NCBI GenBank assembly: GCA_004802705.1
Contig: SGPL01000395.1
Coordinates: 1-31,233 of the forward strand
Direction: 5' to 3'
Origin: Bondarzewia mesenterica
Lineage: Eukaryota > Basidiomycota > Agaricomycetes > Russulales > Bondarzewiaceae
Length of the DNA stretch: 31,233 nt
Part shown: positions 1-8,160 of the stretch, piece by piece
Numbering within the stretch: the stretch's first letter is position 1
Layout: the number at the start of each line of letters is the position of its first letter
Translations under genes and position numbers: made by a program
The notes under the pieces: model-generated
The model's input: the letters and a program-made list of their open reading frames with translations, nothing else
What the model was told of the DNA's origin: nothing
Databases searched by the model: none

Positions 1-2
1 CA

Positions 3-1812
3 TGGACTCGCGAACTATATGGGCTCGAGGCGAATCTTTGCAGCATGGCGTACGTTTCCGCCATACATCTCAGTTGCCGAGGCACTGACAAGATCTGTTC
101 AGGATACTTAATGACGGTTTTGGGTTCTTCTCTACGACACTTAAGGTGTCTTTCCCCAAGTCTCTGACTGCAGCCGATCTCGAGGGGCCCGTCACCGCCG
201 CATGGATCCGCCTCCGCCATTCTGTACCAGCTGTCGGCACCAAAATCAACCCTTTGTCGGCGACTTCGTGGCAATTCGTTTACTCTGTCCCATCGTCTAC
301 TGAAGATGCTAAGGCTTGGGCAGGAGAAACCATCTTCTGGAACACCGAGAAAATGTCTGCCTTCCAGAGAGACGAGAGTCTCAAAAGCCGCTGGTGGAAG
401 CCGTCATCGCCAGCCTGGAATATGGAGTTGCACATCGGACCAGATGAGGAGGAAGGCAAATGGCATTTTGTGTAACGTTTTTCTCTTCTCTCTGTCTATT
501 GTTTCGTTGCCTTCAACTTAGATCTGACAGCATCATCGCGGGCCATTATGTTATCGACGCGCGGAGTTCGCAACAGCTCTTCGGTCACTTCTTCCAGAAT
601 CTCGCAGAGCATCTCGAGGGCAAGGGTACGGATGCGGTGCTAGCCAGCCTAAAGTGGGGCGAAGAAACGGTCCGCCTTGCCCCCAGCGGAGTCCTCGTTG
701 CTCTCGAGGCTGGTGGTCTCCCAATTTCTCTTTGTCCCCCTCCCCAGGCTGCGAAATCAAAGACCAACGGGCTAGACGTGGCAAGCAAAGAAGTGGCCCC
801 CCCAGCTCCACCGGTACGTCGTTTTTTTACGCACGGGTCGCCGGTAGCTGACGGCAACTCTCCAGCCCATATTCCTCCGCCCGTTCCGGGTGGTCGACCC
901 CGACCATGCAACCGGTCAGCGTCTCTCTGTCATCTGGCTGACGCAAGAGGAGACAGCGAAGTTCCGCAACGCTTGCAAGGCCCACAAGTTCACCATCACG
1001 CAAGCCCTGACGGCCCTCATGTTCATCGCCGAGGTGGAATGGGCATTGAAGCGTCACAACGGCGAAACTGAGGAGGAGGTGAAGCAGGCCGTGGAAGCTT
1101 ACAAGAGTTCATTGCTGATACTCAGCGCTTGGAACATTGTCGATCAAGTATGTCCTGTCATTATGAAATTGAACTTTTCTAACGATGATTTCCAGCGGCG
1201 TACATGGAAGGAGTATGCGTTGCACAGTGGACCGAAGGGGTCACCTTCGCTTGGCATCGACGGAATCCCGATCACGTATGACATGAACCTTGTCCGCAAG
1301 GTTGTCAAATATGATGAGACCAAGCAGTCTGTCACTCGCGATACGAGCGCCATCTACGAGTGTGTCCAAGCGGCGGCAGAGGCTTGGAAATCAACTTCGG
1401 TGTGTAATACCTCTTCACGTCGCACGCTCTGGTTGACCGTTTTTCTTTTTTTCAGCTTGACTACGAAGCCTACGTCCAGCGCGAAGTAGGTTGCCAAGCC
1501 GCGTTGCTGAACTGGGACCCGAAGGCTTTCCACATGCCTGCTTTCGTCGCGTCTTCGATAGGAGATATTGATCAGCTTGGTTATCTGAGCCGCTTTTCGC
1601 CCGCCACGCAGAAGAACGACAAGGCGCCGCTGGTCGTCGAAGAGGTCTGGGGGAGCGACCGTATGACCGAACCGATCAAGATGGTGATGTCCTGGCAGTG
1701 GAATGGTCGGATCATCGTAAGCGCGCAAACCGGAGCGAAGTATGTGACTCAACAAGCCTTGGACGCGTACTCCGCTGTCTTGAAGGGGTGGATCGGCGAG
1801 TTATCTGCTTGA
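3..1812 (+). CDS. CoA-dependent acyltransferase-like protein (5' end outside window)
   Basis: The gene enters from the left edge. Visible exons are 3-49, 103-471, 522-813, 866-1147, 1196-1399 and 1456-1812, all joined by GT-AG introns of 48-56 bases. They give about 516 residues in one frame, close to the full length of this family, so little is missing. Near residue 147 of the visible product is HYVID, which fits the HxxxD catalytic motif of the condensation/alcohol-acetyltransferase/BAHD superfamily. It is followed by a helix rich in F, L and H. A later block, around FRVVDPDHATGQRLSVIWLT, starts the second half of the fold. Such enzymes move acyl groups from CoA to alcohols or amines; the substrate cannot be read from sequence. 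The stretch around 700-800 is low in complexity and could hide another small intron. No secondary-metabolite partner genes lie downstream. Family assignment is fairly sure; function is not. Confidence 0.75.
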
Positions 1813-1941
1813 GATCGTCATACATATACCCATTACATACTAGAGGATAATAGAGTGTCATCATCTCATGCACTGTACACCGACTTTTCCAGTCAAGTGT
1901 ACACGTGCTAACAAGTTGCTTCTGAATTGGGTTGTGTGGTG

Positions 1942-2138
1942 TACGGTTGCTGAGGTGTGTCAGGTCTACTTTATGACCTGAGGTCTTTCGGCCGAGCTGC
2001 CGGGGGTTATTTGGCTGCCATCAATGACGTTTAGCTAATGTAGGGCCCCGGACACTCCTGCCTTGAGTACTTTGCGACTCCCATCCCCGCTATTGTCTAT
2101 GGCTTTGGTGTCGCTCGGCGTCGTTGTCAACGATGAGC
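1942..2138 (+). repeat. Left terminal inverted repeat
   Basis: This arm matches the reverse complement of 2444-2631. It contains an internal hairpin at 1961-1980: CAGGTC, an 8-base loop, then GACCTG. Several differences from the other arm are TG here against CG there, the mark left by deamination of methylated CpG. Confidence 0.8.
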
Positions 2139-2443
2139 GCACCTGCTCCTCTGCTCCGTCATTTAGATACACAAAATAGATCATTTGAGTCATCTGTTAC
2201 AGTGGATTCTGTTTACATAAATTTTATCATAAAATGTCCATCAATTCAGTCACTATTTGAACATGTATGGCAACGCGCGCTCACGTCGGTCGTCCCGACA
2301 TTGACGACAAATAGAATATTTTGGCTTTCACACATCAATAAATGTATACTTTTTATGTATTCAAAGGTCAATTTAAGTCATTTAGATTGGGCACAGACTC
2401 TTAGATATAGTGTGTATAAATTAGGAAGCAGAGTGAAATTTTT

Positions 2444-2631
2444 GCTCATCGTTGACGATGACGCCGACGCAGGACGAGACGGCGGCGACACACACACTTG
2501 AGTAAGCGAATGGAGGAAGTATCCGGGGTCCTATACTAGATTAATATCATAGATGACGCCAAACAACCTCCGGCAGCTCGGCCAAAAGGCCTCAGGTCAA
2601 AAAGTAGACCTGACACGCCTCGGCAACCGTA
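2444..2631 (-). repeat. Right terminal inverted repeat
   Basis: This arm is the inverted partner of 1942-2138. It carries the same internal CAGGTC/GACCTG hairpin at 2593-2612. The inner end matches the left arm around the shared GTCAACGATGAGC block. Confidence 0.8.
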
Positions 2632-2637
2632 GTGGTG

Positions 2638-3632
2638 CTAGACGAGTCAAGCTTCGAGGTCGTCATACGATGAACTGAACCAAGCACAAATGAACCTAAG
2701 GGGGGATGTTAGTTGCGATTTGTGAATACAGTTTCGTATCATTCAGATCCATAATCATGCTCCAACAATTTTTAAAAAGCACATAAGGAAGGCCTGCATG
2801 GCCGGCGAGAGAGGAAGCAGTCTTGAGGATCTCCAATCAACCTCAGCGAGAGCCGTTCGAGAGAGGCCGAGAACTGCGCATATACTAGGGCGGCCGCGAA
2901 GAGAATACTGCAGAATACTGCATGAGAAACTTCGGAGAGCTCACTAGAGAATTCACTTCACCGAGATCAAGTCAGCTGCAAAAAGATTCAACCTTCTGCG
3001 TTTCAGCTTCCACCGTTGTTCCGCCCACAAGACAGGCTCGTCGTCTTCTGGCTTTGCAGCCTGAGTGTAGTTCGTGGATGCGGCTGACGATACATATATC
3101 ATAACCCAAGAAAATTGATTCACACCATGTATGTAAAGAGTGGAACGCTTGTCAATTTGACCAATTTTACAAGGCCTCTTGAGAAAGCTAAGTTAGCGGA
3201 CACCGTGCTCCTGGAGGTGCCATCCATAGAAAATAGACGGATCGCAACGCGCCGACCGACGTATCCAAGCCTGGTCAATCTCAACTACGATTGATGAGAC
3301 ACTGCAGAAGGGTCACTGACCTCACGTTTTGCTCGAAGCTCAAACCCCTTCCCCATGATAGGAAGCGCCTCATACTTTCATGTTGCTCTTCAGATCGGAA
3401 TTGTCGTTCGCACGGCCACTGTACGAATCCGACACCACGTCCCGATCAACCGCGATGTGTACTTGTGTTGGCAATCCAGACTGCAAATGCTGTCAGCAAA
3501 ATGGATGTTGAGTACATCGGCAAGAGCGAGAGCAGAAGAAGACGTACATCGAGATGGAAGGTCGTATGCGAATGTTCGCTTTCCGGATCTTCGGGCTTTG
3601 CACGCATGTTCAAGGTGGTGAGCAGTGTGTTC
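2638..3632. other. Intergenic stretch without recognisable gene
   Basis: This lies between the transposon and the 3' end of the DUF6534-type gene. Open frames on both strands (for example 3291-3680) are short and show no known motif or splice-supported extension. A small tandem copy of AGAATACTGC sits near 2902-2921. Confidence 0.5.
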
Positions 3633-4730
3633 CTATATATAAATCAGGGCAGATGGGATTGTTGTTACACCGATGAATGATGATGATAGGAATTCTGTGA
3701 AGACTGACGTATAAATTCGACCCATAGGGACGGCGAATATCATGTGCACGTTGGTCGTAGGGTGGGAAGTCAAGATTGCCAGGTCGCAAACCTTAATTGA
3801 CAGTATGTTTGTATCAATATCAAGCATGGTGCTCACAATTGAAGAGCAACTGAACAGTAGTTACGCACAGTGAAAACAGTGACGGGCACGGCGGCTTCCA
3901 GAGAGATCCTAAGAAGTCTAAAGATCATAGTGTCGGTCCTAGAGAATCCAGTACGAGCCCGAGACAGGTGAAAGAACAACAGTGCTCTGATCACAAAACA
4001 GTATTAGAGATAGGACGATTTACGAGGGGGGAAGGCGCATTTACGTGATTGAGACGTCGCAAAACGTAGCACTGGCCAACCATGTGTCTGCAAAGGGTAG
4101 AAGAGTGCCGTTGTTCGATATTTGACCAACCTGCTCTGTCCGTTAAACATCCGGCTGGAAACTGCAATATGGCTGCGCTTTTTCACTCACCCTGAGAGCT
4201 GAGGCAGAAGCAACGATTCCACAGACTCCTGAAACAAGAGAGATTATGGAAAGACAACAGAAAAGAATCCAGGATTTGGCGAATTTTCGAATTCGCCAGC
4301 TGAGGAAGTGTTGGATAGGAACGGAAGCGCTGTTAGAAGTGCGACGTGAATGAGTGCCTCCCGGAGAGCGCAAAGCTGCCTACAATACGCTGAGGATGGG
4401 AACGATGTTGTAGGACCAGGGTGTTGATCCGATGATAGCATCATTTCCAAAGCCATCCACCGTGTAGTGCCAGATGAGGTATGCATTCAAGGCCGTAGCA
4501 AAAGTGTCGAGGATCAACAGATAGATAACAAAGAGTCTAGAGAGGGAAGCGGTGAGACCCTCGTCGAGTTGAAGACAGAAAAAAAGACTTCACCTTGTCT
4601 TCAAGTCGTCCTTATAACCGGATGCGTAGTACTCGTAGAACTGCATGATGCATATCCCATAAACCAAGTAGTTCAGCATTGATGCGAGAACCAATGGACC
4701 CATGACGAGATTGAGGTTGATAGTTGACAT
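3633..4730 (-). CDS. DUF6534-type seven-helix membrane protein (one frame break)
   Basis: Reading the minus strand, exons are 4730-4594, 4536-4389, about 4328-4191, 4130-4045, 3986-3869 and 3791-3633, giving about 261 residues. The opening, MSTINLNLVMGPLVLASMLN, and the first two hydrophobic helices are typical of the large family of agaricomycete multi-pass membrane proteins annotated DUF6534. Later landmarks are FLSWRIRKFAKSW, WLASATFCDVSIT, a block ending PVTVFT, and a C-terminal FAVPMGRIYT (family: P-G-K/R-I/L-Y-T/S). Function in the family is unknown; localisation to a membrane is inferred from the helices. The intron 4388-4330 has clean GT and AG ends but leaves one base too many, so the frame is lost between residues 94 and 95. 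The gene may be damaged, misassembled or spliced unusually. Confidence 0.7.
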
Positions 4731-4909
4731 GATGGCGCGTTGTTGCGGGACTCAAGCACGCTGTTGAACAAAACGTTGATACGTTTTGTGGGTGAGGGCA
4801 AAGAGACGAAATTGTTCAGGGAGCGGGTTGCTTTTCTCATTCCGCGTCTGAGGCTCGCCAAGTGACTGAGCACATAGCCGCTTTTTAAATTTGGCTTCTT
4901 CATGTAATT

Positions 4910-5218
4910 TTGCCGAAGGGCGGCCCTTCGAGAATGTCATCAAGTGACATCAAGAAGCCCAAGGTGACATTCAAGATCGAAAATCTGCACAAGATAACGA
5001 TTGTGCGTTTGCACTTTGGATGTGCACGAGAGTCCCTGCATCGCAATGATCCATGTCGAACATGGGCATTCGAATACGATAGTATACAGCGTCGTTGGTG
5101 GCGATTCGGCGACGACGTGTTCATGGGCACGGTGGATGAAAGCAAATCATCGTTGATGCCGGATCAAATGATCTCGGCCGTGGCAGGCAGCTGGTCCATG
5201 GCCCTGGTCCTCAAGTGA
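4910..5218 (+). CDS. Small orphan open frame, 102 residues
   Basis: This is an uninterrupted frame from ATG 4910, or from ATG 4934, starting MSSSDIKKPKVTFKIENLHK. The product is mixed charged and aromatic (FEYDSIQRRWWRFGDDVF) with no signal peptide, membrane helix or known motif. It starts about 180 bases upstream of the divergently read DUF6534-type gene. Its composition is more protein-like than the neighbouring random frames, but no family is recognised. It may be a true small gene, a remnant exon, or chance. Confidence 0.3.
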   Translation: MPKGGPSRMSSSDIKKPKVTFKIENLHKITIVRLHFGCARESLHRNDPCRTWAFEYDSIQRRWWRFGDDVFMGTVDESKSSLMPDQMISAVAGSWSMALVLK

Positions 5219-6112
5219 GAAGCTGTTGAACATATATCCGGAGACTTTAAAGAACTTTGCTCAAAAAAAACTTGGTCGGGACCTGGCGACAGACAATGTG
5301 CTACATACAGTCCAGACATCTCGGCTGCGCTGTTCCTGACTACCGGTTTCGTGACGACTGAACGACGCGAAACCAACGACGAGTCGGGGTTTGGCACCCC
5401 AATATTGAGCAGGTCGTAAAATGCTCCAAAGCCAAGCATCGATAAATCCTAAAATTCTGAAAACCCGTTTGAGCACTTACTCCACAACGGTATCCTGATG
5501 CCTGATATGAAGGAGAACGTAACTAGCCTATCTCAGATCTGTCGATTGATGGTAGCGAAATGAAGATCACGTATAGGTTCCATGAATGTAAGTGGGATAA
5601 GTATTCCAAGTCGTGTTTTTTTTTTTTTTTTTTTTTTCTTAGGGTAGATGCTATGATACGGCCCATATGATTCTCAGAGAAGCGCCTACTGCAGGCAAAC
5701 GGCTGGACGAGCGAATGATATTATGAGACCAGATATGATATCCGACTGGATGAGAAATAATCATGATGGAGTTTGTAACGCATAACGGATAAACGAAAAC
5801 CACGGAAGAGGAATTCACGTGGCGCTCGTCCAATATAAGTGAGTTATCAGAAGACAACGCGCGCACCAAAAGTTCACCCATTTGTTTGACTGAGTAGACT
5901 CAAAGAGTAAATTTCTTAAACTTAGACTCTAGCACTTGTGCTTATAAGCGGTAAGCTTTGGTTGGAGCATATTTTCGATCCAAAATTGGGAGCACCGGTT
6001 TCTCCAATCAATCAAACCGAACGGTCGCCGTCCATACACGACCTACAATAAACGGAACTATGATATGACAAAACGCACCATACACACACCGCTTCCTACC
6101 ACTCAAGTCCAT
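5219..6112. other. Intergenic stretch with 22-base poly-T tract
   Basis: This separates the orphan frame from the 3' end of BUB3. A run of 22 T occupies 5616-5637, which would be a poly-A on the minus strand. A minus-strand frame at 5164-5439 looks somewhat protein-like but has no recognisable motif. No gene is supported. Confidence 0.5.
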
Positions 6113-7609
6113 CTAGCTGCCTGTCCATCCTTTAGGCTGCCATGTGAACGTAATGTTAGTCCGCATATTGAAAGAGAACTAGAGACCTTGAGACAAGGAA
6201 AAACCGCACCTTAACCTCCTCTCCCACGGTCCGTACATAGACACTTGGCCGGTCTGCCGTCTTCGCACCCTCCTCTCCAGAATCCCATGTGTAGCTGACA
6301 CCCACCGCGAGCTTGGTGCCGTCGCAGTTGAATGCGATGCTTGGAATCGCGGAGTGGTATCGTGGGTATTGACGGAGGCGCTTCTTAACCTTGTGGTCCC
6401 ATATGGATACGGTTCCGTCTGAACCGGCAGAAGCGAAGGTATTGTAGCTGTGGGATAAATAGACAAAAAAATAATCAATTAGCAAGTTAGCCTTCAAACG
6501 AGACGTTGGTATCGAGGTTGAGGCAACGCACATGGGATGGAAAGCGAGAGAATTGACGGGCCACACATGGTCCACATCTTCGATTGTCTGTCGATGGCAT
6601 TTGAAAGCGTATTTTTTGTCTTGAACTTCCGGGCTTGGATCGAAGTATTCAACTGCTATTCTCCCTTCTACGGATGCCGTCGCATATCCTGTGCGCGTCA
6701 TCCAACATCGATAACAAGACCAGACCAGGCCGTCAAGCTGTGCTTCTACATCCAGACATAAGGAGCGACAGAAGGGATGCGACAAACCTTGTCCATTTGA
6801 CATGCACGCCAATGCTCTCGTCATATACTTCAAACTGCTCTCCCTCTCCTGGTCCGGTTTGTTCATCTTTCGAATGTCATATATGTGGAATAGTCGACTA
6901 GCCATCGCAACTACAAGGTGGTAGTTGACGAGATCCATGAAGTATACGCGCTCGGGTTGTTCATGTGAGGATGTTTGCGGTGTTGGGGCGCGTGGGTCCC
7001 AGAAGCGGACGGTCCGATCCCAGGATCCTGTGATAAGTGTATCTGGAGAATAAAGTAGACGTTAGGGCACATCTGGCAGTTGGAGAGCGAGTATGAGAAG
7101 AGAGACTGCGAACTTAGATCACGAGAATAGTTCATGCTTGAGATGGAGTCTGCATGCTGCCCAATATTGTGGATTTTTTCTGTCTCTAATTCAAGCCTGT
7201 CTCGATCAATGCATATATATGATGAATAAAGAAAGTGTGAGAATGAGACGTGAACGCACTCTCGGACAGACGTATCCAAACCCCCACTAAACGCATGAGA
7301 CGCGTCGGAGAACGTGACAGCAAGGGCAGCAGCGCGATGGTCAAACTTCGACTTCTGCTCGTTAGCGGCGATATCATAGAACCGTACCGTCTACACGAGA
7401 TGAAAAGTATTAGCCTGAATAAAAGTCGAAGTGAGAAGATCACATACCGTGTCCCACGAAGATACTAAGAGGTGATTTGGATTACTGGGAGAGAATCGGA
7501 CGGAGGACACACTGTCGAAGGGTGGAGAGGACAGCTCAATTTGGTCTACAAACGCGCTAAATGAGCAACATCAAAGTGCTCAAAGAGATAGGCAAGACAT
7601 ACCAGACAT
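6113..7609 (-). CDS. bub3: Spindle checkpoint WD40-repeat protein Bub3
   Basis: Eight exons on the minus strand (7609-7603, 7545-7448, 7390-7260, 7196-7114, 7042-6788, 6688-6532, 6447-6210, 6136-6113) give 330 residues, the usual Bub3 length. Diagnostic blocks are LLVSSWDT (28-35), FSGGLDTSVRE (69-79), LITGSWDRTVRFWD (109-122), GYATASVEGRIAVEYFDPSP (192-211), FKCHR, and FASAGSDGTVSIWD. Bub3 folds as a seven-bladed propeller. It brings Bub1 and Mad3/BubR1 to unattached kinetochores by binding phosphorylated MELT repeats. The start was chosen because a 7-base first exon followed by the acceptor at 7546 gives MSDQIELSSPPFDSVSSVRF; the nearer AG at 7557 leads to a stop. Intron 6787-6689 is 99 bases and stop-free, so a read-through model would wrongly add 33 residues. 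The last exon of 24 bases encodes PKGWTGS. Confidence 0.95.
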
Positions 7610-7707
7610 TTTGAAGATGCAGAGGGGCAAACACAACGATGGTAACTGACTTCAACGTTTCAACGTCAATTCTCATAAAAGCCAGTCTCGATTTGATCTT
7701 TGGGCAC

Positions 7708-7734
7708 CACGTGATATTCAGCTATCCGCACGTG
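7708..7734. promoter_or_regulatory. Two CACGTG boxes upstream of bub3
   Basis: Perfect E-box palindromes CACGTG lie at 7708-7713 and 7729-7734, about 100-125 bases before the bub3 start codon. CACGTG is the usual site of basic helix-loop-helix factors such as Cbf1-type proteins. Use here is inferred from position only. Confidence 0.4.
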
Positions 7735-8160
7735 TAAGTGACGCGTCGCGCGAAATGATGCACTCACCGAGGTACTGGACTTTACTGGACATATAAAATA
7801 TCTCGATATAACTTTCGTGCATTCTACTTAGGTGCGTTCCACTTATGTGCTTGATTGGAATAGCTTCTGGTGCCGTGTCACTGTCAACGCCTTCTAATAA
7901 AAAGGTGGTTTAAAGTTGAAGGAGTCCAATAAGGCCCGACTAGATTTCACCGTAACAATGGTTAATGAAAGATATCCTCTTCCAGTTCCATCACATTCAC
8001 AGGATCATTGTTCAGCGGTCCGAAATGAATTATTTCCACGGTTCGTACAATGCCAACCCCTCCCACTCTGTTCGCGACCGGGACATTCACTCCACGTGAA
8101 TCCGGATATCAAGTAAATGATACATCAGAAAGACATGCCATTCTCCACATATTGGCGAGC
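7735..8160. other. Spacer between bub3 promoter and permease 3' end
   Basis: Upstream region of bub3 and downstream region of the permease, which are both on the minus strand. No further coding signal was found. Confidence 0.5.

Larger units (their letters stand above)
1942..2631. mobile_element. Non-autonomous DNA transposon (MITE/fold-back type) with long terminal inverted repeats
   Basis: The two ends are inverted copies. The outer 73 bases differ at only about 7 positions, mostly C/T or A/G changes, and weaker similarity continues inward for about 190 bases (1942-2138 against 2444-2631). Both ends start TACGGTTGC. GTGGTG lies just outside each end (1936-1941 and 2632-2637), as expected for a 6-base target duplication; alternatively the terminal TA is itself the duplicated target, as in Tc1/mariner elements. 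The 300-base core is AT-rich and has no credible transposase. An open frame at 2124-2501 overlaps the repeats and looks fortuitous. The superfamily cannot be fixed without other copies. Confidence 0.8.

Noticed and set aside
2124..2501. 125-residue open frame inside the transposon
   Set aside because: It overlaps both inverted repeats, has no transposase motif and is AT-rich; best explained as chance.
5164..5476. Minus-strand frame with GFGAFYDLLNIGVPNPDSS that looks partly protein-like
   Set aside because: No family recognised, the upstream splice sites do not give a convincing exon chain, and it overlaps the plus-strand orphan frame.
6689..6787. In-frame 33-codon insertion in Bub3
   Set aside because: It has GT-AG ends, interrupts the conserved join between NGQ and GYATASVEGR, and is not part of Bub3; treated as an intron.
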